The notes under the pieces are model-generated. The model did not search any database, was not told the origin of the DNA, and saw nothing but the letters and a program-made list of their open reading frames with translations. From Arcticibacter sp. (GTDB lineage: Bacteria; Bacteroidota; Bacteroidia; 2-12-FULL-35-15): a stretch of 64,000 nt of DNA. The stretch's first letter is position 1. The number at the start of each line of letters is the position of its first letter. This document shows positions 12,001 to 18,159 of this stretch, in pieces. Where the stretch lies: positions 1 to 64,000 of the forward strand of contig JAJNQB010000014.1 in the NCBI GenBank assembly GCA_021155045.1. Reading direction: 5' to 3'. A program made the position numbers and the translations under genes.

Positions 12001-12148
12001 CCGTTGTATTTGTAGATGCTGGAAACGATACTCCAGTAGAAGTACAAAAAGGTTGTGCTGAAGCACAAGTCCCTTGTGAATAAATTTTATTTGTTGTAAA
12101 AACACTTGTTAGGAGCAGCAGAAAGATTAACTTTTTTTTCATTTTCAA
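3062..12148 (-). CDS. Giant SprB-repeat surface adhesin with gliding-motility C-terminal domain
   Basis: A 3028-residue protein. It has a signal peptide at 1-25 (ending IYSQ). An N-terminal domain (about 26-160, with YYLNIATAGN and WGPFASQ) is shared with the neighbouring paralogue. Ig/PKD-like modules cover about 170-520. About 27 SprB-type modules follow (about 525-2610), each with a Cys-(x)-Gly/Asn-x-x-NG start, a TGG.PYTYSW/V core and a DANGC end. Ig-like domains lie at about 2610-2770, two PKD domains with YVWNFGDG/SWNWDFG at about 2775-2930, and a C-terminal gliding/T9SS type B domain at about 2938-3028 (YAPNAFTPLNNDGNNDYF, DRWGNQIY, GHVTLVK). SprB of Flavobacterium johnsoniae is a mobile cell-surface adhesin; an adhesin role here is inferred from that. 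Modules 2-10 are nearly identical with a 234-bp DNA period. Confidence 0.93.
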   Translation of the reverse strand: MKMKKKLIFLLLLTSVFTTNKIYSQGTCASAQPFCTSTGVSFPASTNTTAPAGPNYGCLGSQPNPAWYYLNIATAGNIMINLSNSANVDIDFIIWGPFASQGAMCGAIMGGGTSGIDCSYSTAANEQVDINNAVVGQWYMLLITNFSNVPTNISATAGNAPGNPDGTTNCAILCNMTGLTATPGACNPATNQYSVTGTVTATNLPTTGTLTISSSCGGSIVLNPPFTSPYNYTLPGITATGGACSITATYSADPTCTLTQGYTSPAPCNTCTVTAGNNGPVCQGTAFNLTATNVAGATYSWSGPSGFSSTAQNPTGVGAALPAGTYTYTVTATAGSTCTSTTTVTVNPRPVVTPETNISVCAGTLIPINTFASTPAGATYTWTNSNTAIGLAASGTTSLPAFTGTNATGSPISSTITVTPTLGPCTGTPITFTITINPLPTSTYTQSANQCFTGNSFTFTNTGTNVASQTWTITGGTPSSSTSGTVSGVTFPAAGTYNISHTTTATGGCTSTTTSTVTVFPMPTGITATPTATTCGASNGTITLSSPTGGTPGYTYSVDGGAFSGTTNYTGLASGSHTIVVRDANGCTYTTTVTIAASPGPTALATTTVNSTCGASNGVINIGATTGGSAPYTYSVNGSPFTSTTSYSGFAAGTYTVIVRDANGCQFTTSATVINTPGPTAQAATTVNSTCGASNGQINIGATTGGTAPYTYSVNGSPFTSTTNYTGFAAGTYTVIVRDANGCQFTTSVTVVNSAGPTALVVNTTNSTCGASNGNINIGATTGGTAPYTYSVAGSPFTATTAYTGFAAGTYTVIVRDANGCQFTTSATIINSSGPTAIVVNTGNSSCGSSNGTITLGAVTGGVPAYTYSVNGSPFTSTTSYTGFAAGTYTVIVRDANGCQFSTTATVNNNTAPTNLVVNSTNASCGASNGTVTIGAVTGGTAPYTYSFNGGAFSGTTNYTGVAAGTYNVSVRDNNGCTYTTTVTVNNIPGPTALVVNTVNSTCGNNNGVINLGAVTGGAPAYTYSVNGSAFTTTTSYTGFGAGTYTVVVRDANNCTFTTSATVVNTPGPTAQATSTTNSTCGLSNGTITIGATTGGTSPYVYSFNGGAFGSTTNYTGLAAGTYTVTVRDANNCTFTVNPIVVNTPGPTALASSVVNSTCGNANGAINVGATTGGTSPYLYSFNGGSFTSTTNYTGLTAGTYTITVQDANNCTFTINPVITNTAGPTAIVRNTTSSTCGGANGSITLGAVTGGTAPYTYSVNGSPFTSTTSYTGLVANTYPVIVQDANGCQFSTTAVVTDLSGLVASITAQTNVSCNGGNNGSVTVTASGSTAPYSYSFNGGAFGGSGTFGTLSAGTYTVTARDANGCTLAVPVTITQPTVLAGVITAQTNVSCFGGNNGSVTVSASGGTTGYTYSIDGGAFGASATFSSLTAGPHTVTIRDANNCTVNVAVTITQPTALVLATSSVNAICTASNGSATVTASGATPNYTYSWTPGGQTSATASNIPAGNYSVIVTDANGCSQTALVSVGANTGGTATISSSTNVSCAGGNNGSATVSMGAGSTPPFTYAWNPTSQTTVTATNLSAGSFTVTVTDGNGCISSANTVITQPTVLGSTFSMTPVSCFNGNNGILTVNPTGGTAGYSYLWTPGGFTTQSINNLTAGTYTVVITDANGCTRTAFTTVTQPTGMTLSEVHVDANCNLANGSATVNVAGGTGPYTYAWNTTPVQTTATAVGLAANTYACTVTDANGCSQTISATISNLAGPVATIFSTNNVSCNGGNNGSATVTVSGGTSPYTFVWTNGQTLPTATNLTAGTYTVNATDMNGCIASISATITEPLLLDVSLVGTNPTCNGMCNGSITSTPVGGTSPYTYSWSPGGATTPNITNLCAGTYTLLVTDANGCTVFKPIILTQPPPVTASTTSTNVTCSGLCNGTATANATSGTGPFTYLWSDINAQTTQTATGLCGGTFTVTVTDAGGCSTTAIATVNAPSSMLASIVTSGNVSCFGACDGFAQATVTGGTAPFSYNWMPGNTAGSNVNNLCAATYTVTVTDANGCFATTTVNITQPAALVATISNTNVTCNGMCDAQATAVYTGGTGPYTFLWTPSLQTTPTALNLCAGVHNLTVTDNMGCSVNTSVVVTEPTVLGVTTTTINSNCGVANGSACAQVTGGVPPFAYSWNDPSSQTASCANSLNAGAYTISITDANGCSVTNVANVNDNGAPVVTIPVSSNVTCAGLANGSAQGNISGGTLPYSLNWTPSSQTTLFANNLSGGIYSLVVIDGAGCTGSANVTINEPATLVSAITGTTNTSCALSCNGSANVLAGGGTIPYTYLWNDPATQTTPNATGLCAQGYTVTITDANGCTTQSNTTVTSPTVINIALVSSINVTCNGGNNGAITISASGGTPGYTYQWTPNVGSSPSVTNLVAGAYQVLVTDANGCTRTTTIDIFQPSALNLVTNTVSSTCGLANGGASVNVSGGTPGYTYFWTPTSTPSSVINSVAAGNYSVTVTDNVGCVATASVTITNIAGPTVSTITFTPPTCNGTSLGTATVVPFGGQPAYSYLWNDPGAQTTQTASALPAGTYQVIIRDANNCTATGTVTITQPAPVSIIAGPTDTICIGQLTQIYAAGYGGTPGYTYTWNPSTIPNTAGPHTVNPVTTSTYTVYAVDNNGCLSPTTTTTVYVHPPVNVIATDVTVCDGSSVVISANASGGTGGPYTYTWSNAFTGQSQTVSPTINQNPMNYIVTASDNCSPPATDTATVTIYPLAVSFMSVPDTAGCEDFTVVFTALSNIGTNYVWNFGDGTATQTGTPVTHTYVTPGSYNVTLTTTTAQGCSSSITNTSYIDVYPTPVAAFTANPQPATTTNPTVNFTDQSLGAISWNWDFGVPFNSSDSSTLQNPAYTYADSGFYSVQLIIANAFGCRDTAIQIIEIQPEYVIYAPNAFTPLNNDGNNDYFMPKGIGIDPNNFEMTIYDRWGNQIYKTNDINKGWDGKANGGNKVAQIDVYVWKVKTKDFKGNNHEYIGHVTLVK
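8240..10560. repeat. Tandem coding repeat, about 234-bp period (SprB modules)
   Basis: About ten consecutive modules of the adhesin share long DNA identity. The recurrent 'ccgcaagttgaatt'-type site, which encodes the NSTCG start of a module, recurs near 9603, 9837, 10071 and 10306, about 234 bp apart (78 codons). Modules elsewhere in the gene are more diverged. Confidence 0.8.
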
Positions 12149-12231
12149 TTATTTTTATTCCGTTTTTAAAATCTAATTTCTAACTAATGGTGATACAAAA
12201 AAAATAAAATAGGTTGCATGGTGTTAATAAC

Positions 12232-14862
12232 TTATTTTACAATGGTAACATGCCCAATAATTTTCTTTTTTCTGTTTTGTAAATCTCTGTAATTTACTTT
12301 GTAAACATACACATCTTGTTGTACAATATTTCCATTGTTGTTCACAGAGCCGTTCCATCCTTCATTAATATCTCTAGACAAGAAAATTTTGTTGCCCCAT
12401 CTATCAAAAATCATAAGTTCAAAATTTTGAGGTGAAATTCCATATCCATGAATTTGAAACACATCATTAACGCCATCTCCATTTGGAGAAAAGGAATTTG
12501 GAATATATATAGTTAAAACATCATTAATAATTACATAGTAAGTTACAGAATCAATACAACCATTGATGTTGCTTGCATACAAGGTAACAGGATAAGTTCC
12601 TACATCGGGAAAAGTATGCATTGGATTTTGTAAGATTGATGATGTTGAATCACCAAAATTCCAAAGCCAAATAGAAGAATAAGTTGATGCGTCAAAAAAG
12701 TTAATTGTAGGGTTTAAAATATCGGCTTCATTTGATGACATAAAAAAGTTAGCATCAGGTTGTGGATAAACAGTAATCATGCATGGAACAGAGTCTGTAG
12801 TTGTGCATCCAGAACCAAAACTAGCAGTAAGCGTAACTGTATGACAGCCTACTGTATTATAAAAGTGTGTTGGGTTGTATCCAACATTCGTTCCTGATGT
12901 TCCATCTCCATAATTCCATGTGTAAGTTGCTCCAGCATTACCAACTGTATCTGCGGTAAATGTTACTAATAAAGGGTTACAGCCGCTAGTTACATTTGAA
13001 ACAATATTTACAACTGGTGGCGGATATGTTGTAACCGTTGCTATTGCTGTTGAAGAGCAACCATTTGTTGTTCCGGTTACAGTATAGGTTGCAGATGTGC
13101 CTGAAACAGATATCGTGTTAGTTATTTGTCCGCCTGGAGCCCATGAATAAGAAGTTGCTCCATTTGCTGTAAGTGTAACTCCAACACCAGAACATGTTGT
13201 TGGAGAATTTACTACCACAACTGGATTAGGATTGATAGTAACTAAAGTTGTTGAAGAGCTTGTGCAAAAAGCAGGCGTATTTACTGTAATAGTAACAGTG
13301 TAAGTACCGCTCATTGCTGGAGTTGCACCAGGTATTGTAGGATTTTGAAGTGCAGAAGCAAAACCTCCTGGACCAGTCCAAGAATAAGTTGCTCCAGCCA
13401 AGTTTGTTGCTGTAAGATTTAATGTTTGTCCTTCGCAAATTGGTCCGTTATTTCCTGCAGTAACTGGGCATGGCAAACAAGATGCAGGTGCTGTATAATT
13501 TTGTGTTAAAGTACATCCTGCTGCTGCCGAAAACACAGCAGTAACAGTACAAGCAGCACCATTGGATGCAATTCCATTTAATGCATAAGCCATCGGACTC
13601 ACAAATGGAGCATTAAATACCTGGTTGGTTCCACCGCAAGAACTAGAAATAGTTAATGTTCCACTCGCTGGAGGGTTTGTAAATGATACACTTCCTGTAA
13701 CAGAATAATTATTTGTTGCTGGGTCGCAAGCAGACGGACTTGCTGTTAAACCGGTTATTGAACAAGGAGTTAAGCATGGAGCAGGTGCTGTATAATTTTG
13801 GGTAAAAGTACAAGCAGCATCAGCAGAGAATACGGCAGTAACACTACAAGCTCCTCCATTCGCAGAAAGACCAGTAAAGTTATATGCTGCAGAACTAACA
13901 AACGGAGCATTTAAAACTACTGGGGCTCCACCACAAGAGTTAGTAATTGTAAGTGTTCCTGATGCTGGAGCATTTGCAAAAGTTACATTTCCACTTACAT
14001 CATATTGCTGTGTTGCACTATTACAAGGAGTTGTATTAGTGGTAATAGCAGAAATATTACAAACAACAGCGCACGGTGCTGTAGAAGTGTAATTTTGAGT
14101 AAGCGTACAAGTTGGATCTGCTGAATAAGTTGCAGTTATGCTACATGCAGCACCATTTGCTGGTAAGTTGGGAAAACTATAATTAATAGAAGTTGCAAAA
14201 GGTGGATTTAACACCTGACTCCCTCCGCAAGAATTAGTAATGGTTAATGTTCCTGTTGTTGGCGGATAAGATGTTGTGATTGTTCCATTCAAAGTAAACT
14301 GATTTGTAGCGGGATTACATGCCCCTGGAACAGCAGTTAATCCAGTCATATTACATAAAATAGCGCAATTGGTTGCACCAGCACCACCACTTTGAGTAGC
14401 AGAAATATTTGTAGGCATACCAGAATAATTAGTTATTAAAACCATATACCATTGCCCAACAGTTGCTCCCACAATGTTTACATATTCTGTAGCGGCAGTG
14501 GAAAAACTACAATCAAAACCAGAAGTAGGGGGTGAACCAAATATGCCTGCACACATAGCTGCTTGTGAAGCAAAAGGTCCCCAAGCAATAAAATCAATAT
14601 CTACAGAGGCACTATTTGTTAAAGTAATATCAATGTTCCCAGCAGTTGAAATATTCAAATAATACCAAGCAGGATTGGGTTGGCTACCTAAACAGCCATA
14701 ATCTGGACCAGCAGGCGCTGTTGTGCTTGTTGACGCAGGAAACGAAACACCTGTGGATGTACAAAAAGGCTGTGCTGCCGCACACGTTCCTTGTGCATAA
14801 ACTTGATTGTTTGTAATAAAAGCAAAAAAAGAAATAAATAATACGAGTAGTTGTTTTTTCAT
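12232..14862 (-). CDS. Secreted adhesin-like protein with PKD and gliding-motility C-terminal domain
   Basis: An 876-residue protein. I start it at the ATG at 14862 because the signal peptide (MKKQLLVLFISFFAFITNN..VYAQ) begins there; the 44 upstream in-frame codons do not look like secreted-protein sequence. The N-terminal domain (about 26-160) closely resembles that of the 3028-residue neighbour. Four modules of the form CN/CS-x-x-GLTA-P-AC-PATN...TLTI-SCGG...TAxxSA-xCTLTQNYT follow, then an Ig-like pair, two PKD domains (YTWNYGDGTSG, SIWLWNFGDS) and a C-terminal type B sorting/gliding domain (YIPNSFSPNGDGVNDVF, FDRWGNKIF, GHVTIVK). It lies 83 bp upstream of the SprB-like gene on the same strand. 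Confidence 0.9.
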   Translation of the reverse strand: MKKQLLVLFISFFAFITNNQVYAQGTCAAAQPFCTSTGVSFPASTSTTAPAGPDYGCLGSQPNPAWYYLNISTAGNIDITLTNSASVDIDFIAWGPFASQAAMCAGIFGSPPTSGFDCSFSTAATEYVNIVGATVGQWYMVLITNYSGMPTNISATQSGGAGATNCAILCNMTGLTAVPGACNPATNQFTLNGTITTSYPPTTGTLTITNSCGGSQVLNPPFATSINYSFPNLPANGAACSITATYSADPTCTLTQNYTSTAPCAVVCNISAITTNTTPCNSATQQYDVSGNVTFANAPASGTLTITNSCGGAPVVLNAPFVSSAAYNFTGLSANGGACSVTAVFSADAACTFTQNYTAPAPCLTPCSITGLTASPSACDPATNNYSVTGSVSFTNPPASGTLTISSSCGGTNQVFNAPFVSPMAYALNGIASNGAACTVTAVFSAAAGCTLTQNYTAPASCLPCPVTAGNNGPICEGQTLNLTATNLAGATYSWTGPGGFASALQNPTIPGATPAMSGTYTVTITVNTPAFCTSSSTTLVTINPNPVVVVNSPTTCSGVGVTLTANGATSYSWAPGGQITNTISVSGTSATYTVTGTTNGCSSTAIATVTTYPPPVVNIVSNVTSGCNPLLVTFTADTVGNAGATYTWNYGDGTSGTNVGYNPTHFYNTVGCHTVTLTASFGSGCTTTDSVPCMITVYPQPDANFFMSSNEADILNPTINFFDASTYSSIWLWNFGDSTSSILQNPMHTFPDVGTYPVTLYASNINGCIDSVTYYVIINDVLTIYIPNSFSPNGDGVNDVFQIHGYGISPQNFELMIFDRWGNKIFLSRDINEGWNGSVNNNGNIVQQDVYVYKVNYRDLQNRKKKIIGHVTIVK

Positions 14863-15061
14863 AAATCGCTTAAAAAAAATGGGGTGAAAAAATTCAATCC
14901 TAAAAGATTGATGCTTAAAGTTACATTTTAGTTGCATCAAAATATCAATTATTTGACATTTTGTTAAAAAAAACAAATCTGTTGAAAAAATCATACTGCA
15001 ATATCCTTAACTTTTATAATTTAGCGCTCAGAAAAATAACAACCCCTTAAAAACATAAAAA

Positions 15062-15997
15062 ATGAAAGTAACAGTAATTGGTGCAGGAAATGTAGGAGCT
15101 ACATCTGCTGATGTGTTGGCGTTTCGCAAAATAGCATCTGAAGTAGTATTGCTTGATATTAGAGAAAATTTTGCTGAAGGAAAAGCATTGGATATGATGC
15201 AAACAGCAACATTAAATGGTTTTGAAACTCGTGTTAGCGGAAGTACTAACGATTATTCTAAAACAGCAAACAGCAGTGTTGTTGTTATTACTAGCGGAGT
15301 CCCAAGAAAACCAGGTATGACACGTGAAGAACTAATCGGAATAAATGCGGGGATTGTTAAAACTGTTACTGAAAACGTATTGAAACATTCTCCGAATGCA
15401 ATAATTGTTGTTGTGAGTAACCCAATGGATACAATGACTTACCTTGCTTTAAAAGAAAGTAAATTACCTAAAAATAGAATTATTGGAATGGGTGGAATTT
15501 TAGATAGTGCTCGTTTTAAATGTTATTTATCATTAGCATTAAATGCTTCTGCGAATGATATTGAAGGAATGGTTATTGGCGGGCATGGCGACACTACAAT
15601 GATTCCTTTAACTCGTTTGGCTTCTTATAAAGGAGTTCCTGTTTCTCAAATGATAGATGCTGATGCATTGAAAAAAGTGGCTGCTGATACAATGGTTGGC
15701 GGAGCTACTTTAACCGGAATGCTTGGCACATCAGCATGGTATGCTCCTGGAGCTGCTGTTGCTGCGTTGGTTGACGCTATTTTAAATGATCAGAAAAAAC
15801 TTTTCACTTGCTGCGTTTATTTAGATGGTGAGTACGGACAAAAAGATATTTGCCTTGGAGTACCCGTTATTATTGGAAAAAATGGCTGGGAAAAAATTGT
15901 TGATATAAAACTAAATGACGAAGAGAAAGCAGCCTTTGCTAAATCAGCTGATGCTGTTAGAAATATGAATACTGTTTTAAGCACTATTACCGCTTAA
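15062..15997 (+). CDS. mdh: Malate dehydrogenase
   Basis: A 311-residue NAD-dependent malate dehydrogenase of the LDH-like type, interconverting malate and oxaloacetate in the TCA cycle. Visible motifs: GAGNVGATSAD (Rossmann glycine loop, residues 7-17), LLDI with Asp after strand 2 (NAD specificity), GVPRKPGMTREEL with substrate-binding arginines on the mobile loop (about 81-93), VVSNPMD (about 117-123), and GGHGDTTM with the catalytic His (about 173). The length is normal. It is monocistronic: divergent from the adhesin gene, with its own terminator downstream. A -7-like sequence (TAATTTAG) lies about 40 bp upstream of the start but is imperfect. Confidence 0.96.
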   Translation: MKVTVIGAGNVGATSADVLAFRKIASEVVLLDIRENFAEGKALDMMQTATLNGFETRVSGSTNDYSKTANSSVVVITSGVPRKPGMTREELIGINAGIVKTVTENVLKHSPNAIIVVVSNPMDTMTYLALKESKLPKNRIIGMGGILDSARFKCYLSLALNASANDIEGMVIGGHGDTTMIPLTRLASYKGVPVSQMIDADALKKVAADTMVGGATLTGMLGTSAWYAPGAAVAALVDAILNDQKKLFTCCVYLDGEYGQKDICLGVPVIIGKNGWEKIVDIKLNDEEKAAFAKSADAVRNMNTVLSTITA

Positions 15998-16010
15998 TTA
16001 AAAAAATATA

Positions 16011-16046
16011 AATAAAAAAGCGACTAAAGTTTTAGTCGCTTTTTTT
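16011..16046 (+). terminator. Terminator of mdh
   Basis: A hairpin gcgactaaa / tttagtcgc with loop 'gt' at 16020-16039, followed by seven Ts and preceded by an A run. It lies 22 bp past the mdh stop and before the next gene. Confidence 0.9.
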
Positions 16047-16060
16047 CTGAAATTAAATTT

Positions 16061-16504
16061 ATGACTTCTATTATTCCTTTTAAAATATTAAACATTGATG
16101 GAGAAGGCTTTCATCTAATGTTAAAACTTAAACTTAATGGCAAAATTGCCAATTTAATTATTGATACGGGTGCTTCAAAAACAGTATTTGATAAAGAACG
16201 AATTAAAAAATTTGTGAAAGAAAAAAGTTTTGATGCGCATGATAAACTATCCAGCGGATTAGGAACCAATACCATGAAAAGCGAATTAGTAACCATTAAA
16301 AAAATTCAAATTGGAAAATTTATTATTAATGATTACAAAACAATACTGCTTGATTTATCTCATGTGAATAATTCGTACCAACAAGTTGGATTAAAGCCTA
16401 TAGAAGGTGTTTTAGGAAGCGATATTCTTTTAGAACACAATGCTATTATTGATTACGAAAAGAAAATATTAAAACTTAAAAAAGTTTCGAAAAAGAAAAA
16501 ATAA
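16061..16504 (+). CDS. Retropepsin-like aspartic protease (clan AA)
   Basis: A 147-residue single-domain protein with the active-site motif LIIDTGASKTVFD at about 27-39 and a second hydrophobic-hydrophobic-Gly element near the C-terminus (GVLGSDILLEHNAIIDY). This is the aspartyl protease fold of the single-lobe, dimer-forming kind. There is no signal peptide, so it is probably cytoplasmic. The physiological substrate is unknown. It lies 64 bp after mdh behind a terminator, so it is likely transcribed separately. It is convergent with apt, with 14 bp between the two stops. Confidence 0.8.
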   Translation: MTSIIPFKILNIDGEGFHLMLKLKLNGKIANLIIDTGASKTVFDKERIKKFVKEKSFDAHDKLSSGLGTNTMKSELVTIKKIQIGKFIINDYKTILLDLSHVNNSYQQVGLKPIEGVLGSDILLEHNAIIDYEKKILKLKKVSKKKK

Positions 16505-16518
16505 TTTAGGGTTGCTCT

Positions 16519-17046
16519 TTAGTAATTAACTAAGCTAAAAACAGTATCAGAATATTGTTTTAATTTTTCTTTCCCTTTTAAAAATTCAAGTCCCACAACA
16601 AAAGCAAACCCTGCAACAGTCCCTTCCTGCATTTTTATCAACTGAGCTGCTGCTTCTGCTGTTCCTCCTGTAGCCAATAAATCATCATGCACAAGCACAT
16701 TCCAGCCTTTTTTAATTTCATTGATTTGCATTTCAACTTTTGCTGTTCCATATTCTAAACTATACTCATAAGAAATAGTTTTATATGGTAACTTACCTGA
16801 TTTACGAATCAAAATAAATGGAATATTTAATTTATTAGCCAAAGCAAAACCAAACAAAAAACCCCTACTTTCAATGCCTACAATCGCATCAATTTTTTTA
16901 AAACTTAGCTTAGTTGCAAATTCAGAAACAATTTCATTACAAAGTTCTTGATTATGAAGTATGGGAGTAATGTCTTTAAACAAAATTCCGGGCTTTGGAA
17001 AATCAGGCACATCTCTTATCGTGTTTTTTATTTTTTGCTCTAGCAT
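16519..17046 (-). CDS. apt: Adenine phosphoribosyltransferase
   Basis: 175 residues. It salvages adenine with PRPP to give AMP. Motifs: VPDFPKPGILFKDITPIL (N-terminal family signature, about 10-27), IVGIESRGFLFG (hood/adenine region), and the PRPP loop VHDDLLATGGTAEAA (about 117-131). I use the ATG at 17046 (MLEQK) rather than one four codons upstream, because the former follows a GGAG sequence and avoids an 11-bp overlap with the upstream gene. The upstream helix-hairpin-helix gene stops 1 bp before this start, so the two are probably translationally coupled. Confidence 0.95.
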   Translation of the reverse strand: MLEQKIKNTIRDVPDFPKPGILFKDITPILHNQELCNEIVSEFATKLSFKKIDAIVGIESRGFLFGFALANKLNIPFILIRKSGKLPYKTISYEYSLEYGTAKVEMQINEIKKGWNVLVHDDLLATGGTAEAAAQLIKMQEGTVAGFAFVVGLEFLKGKEKLKQYSDTVFSLVNY

Positions 17047-17047
17047 T

Positions 17048-17968
17048 TTACTCCACAATTAAATATGGTGCAATTTTACGAAGTGTTTCCTCATCTACCA
17101 AATCTGTATTCTTTATTTCATCAACACTTTTGTATTTACCATGTTTAATTCTATAGTTTACAATTGCATTTATTTGATTCCATTTTAAATAAGGATGTTT
17201 TAATTCCTGAACAGTACAATTATTAATATTTATTTTTTTGACTTTTGATTCATCAATTTCTATGTACTGTTCAAACTCCTTGAATTTATTTCTATCTAAA
17301 TTCCATACTTCCATCAATTGTTCTTTTAAAATATATCCTCCTAATAAATTTCTGTACTTAATTATTTTACTTGCAAAATAAGCTCCAACACCTTTTAGTT
17401 TAATAAGCTGAACAGAATCTGCTGAATTTATTTCTAATAATTTAATTACTTCTCTGTTTGAAAAAATATTTTTTTCTGTTTGCGATTCTTTTATTTCAAT
17501 CTTTTCAATGCTTTCAGGAATTTGAATATATGGTTCAAGAGTTAAAAATAATTTTTGACTAATTCCATATATTTTTTTGACATCTTCTTTTGTTTTAAAT
17601 TTTCCGCCTTTTGATTCATAATTTTTCAGCGTTTTGATTTGCTTATCATTTAATCCTAATTGTTTCCATTTTTCTGCTGATAAATTATTGGGGTCGAAAT
17701 AAAACAATTCAACTTTTGGAATAAATTCTTTTTGTATGAATTCTGTTTCAGAATTAATATTTTCTGATGAATCGGAAGAAACGCTACTTACTGCACTGAG
17801 CTGATTGGTTAGCTCATCCATTTTCTTAAAATCTGTGATTTCCTTATCCACAAATAAATGTGAAATATTCAACCAAACCAATAAAAGTGTAATGATAATT
17901 ACTAAAACGAATACACCATTTCGTTCACGTTTATTAAACGTAAAATAGTCCCTGATAAAATTTTTCAT
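17048..17968 (-). CDS. Helix-hairpin-helix domain membrane-anchored protein (ComEA-like)
   Basis: 306 residues. The start is set at the ATG at 17968, which follows a GGGGA Shine-Dalgarno-like sequence; an upstream in-frame ATG lacks one. One transmembrane segment lies at about 17-36 (VFVLVIIITLLLVWL), then a Ser-rich linker. Three helix-hairpin-helix units follow: LGLNDKQIKTLKNYESKGGKFKTKEDVKKIYGI, LLEINSADSVQLIKLKGVGAYFASKIIKYRNLLGGY, and INNCTVQELKHPYLKWNQINAIVNYRIKHGKY. This ComEA-like fold binds DNA in competence proteins, but in Bacteroidota the role of this long form is not established. It is coupled to apt. Confidence 0.82.
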   Translation of the reverse strand: MKNFIRDYFTFNKRERNGVFVLVIIITLLLVWLNISHLFVDKEITDFKKMDELTNQLSAVSSVSSDSSENINSETEFIQKEFIPKVELFYFDPNNLSAEKWKQLGLNDKQIKTLKNYESKGGKFKTKEDVKKIYGISQKLFLTLEPYIQIPESIEKIEIKESQTEKNIFSNREVIKLLEINSADSVQLIKLKGVGAYFASKIIKYRNLLGGYILKEQLMEVWNLDRNKFKEFEQYIEIDESKVKKININNCTVQELKHPYLKWNQINAIVNYRIKHGKYKSVDEIKNTDLVDEETLRKIAPYLIVE

Positions 17969-18015
17969 AAATTCCCCTGAAATCGAAGTTAAAATTTTAA
18001 AAAACAAATTAATTA

Positions 18016-18159
18016 TTAGCCTTTTTCATCATCCTTGTCTGAATAAGAATCTGGTTCTTGTTTTGGAGGCGTTTTTAATACTTTCCAAAAAAAGTAAAGT
18101 GTAATTGCTGTTACTGTAATTTCAGTAACAAGCATCATAGTAAGTGCTGTTGAATTCAT
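18016..18159 (-). CDS. MetS-type small subunit of NSS transporter
   Basis: A 47-residue protein whose ATG shares its A with the stop codon of the NSS transporter (TAATG), a translational coupling arrangement. Residues 1-30 form a single hydrophobic helix (MNSTALTMMLVTEITVTAIT, then LYFFWKVL) and the tail is acidic and charged (DSYSDKDDEKG). This matches the small subunits that pair with bacterial MetP-type neurotransmitter:sodium symporters. It is easily missed because of its size. The family is recognised from pattern and context only. Confidence 0.75.
   Translation of the reverse strand: MNSTALTMMLVTEITVTAITLYFFWKVLKTPPKQEPDSYSDKDDEKG

Noticed and set aside
3062..12148. Pseudogene or assembly artefact of the giant repeat ORF
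   Set aside because: The frame is continuous for 3028 codons, with a signal peptide at one end and a complete C-terminal sorting domain at the other.
14863..14994. In-frame extension of the 876-residue adhesin to 14994
   Set aside because: The extra 44 residues are not secretory in character, while the signal peptide starts at 14862.
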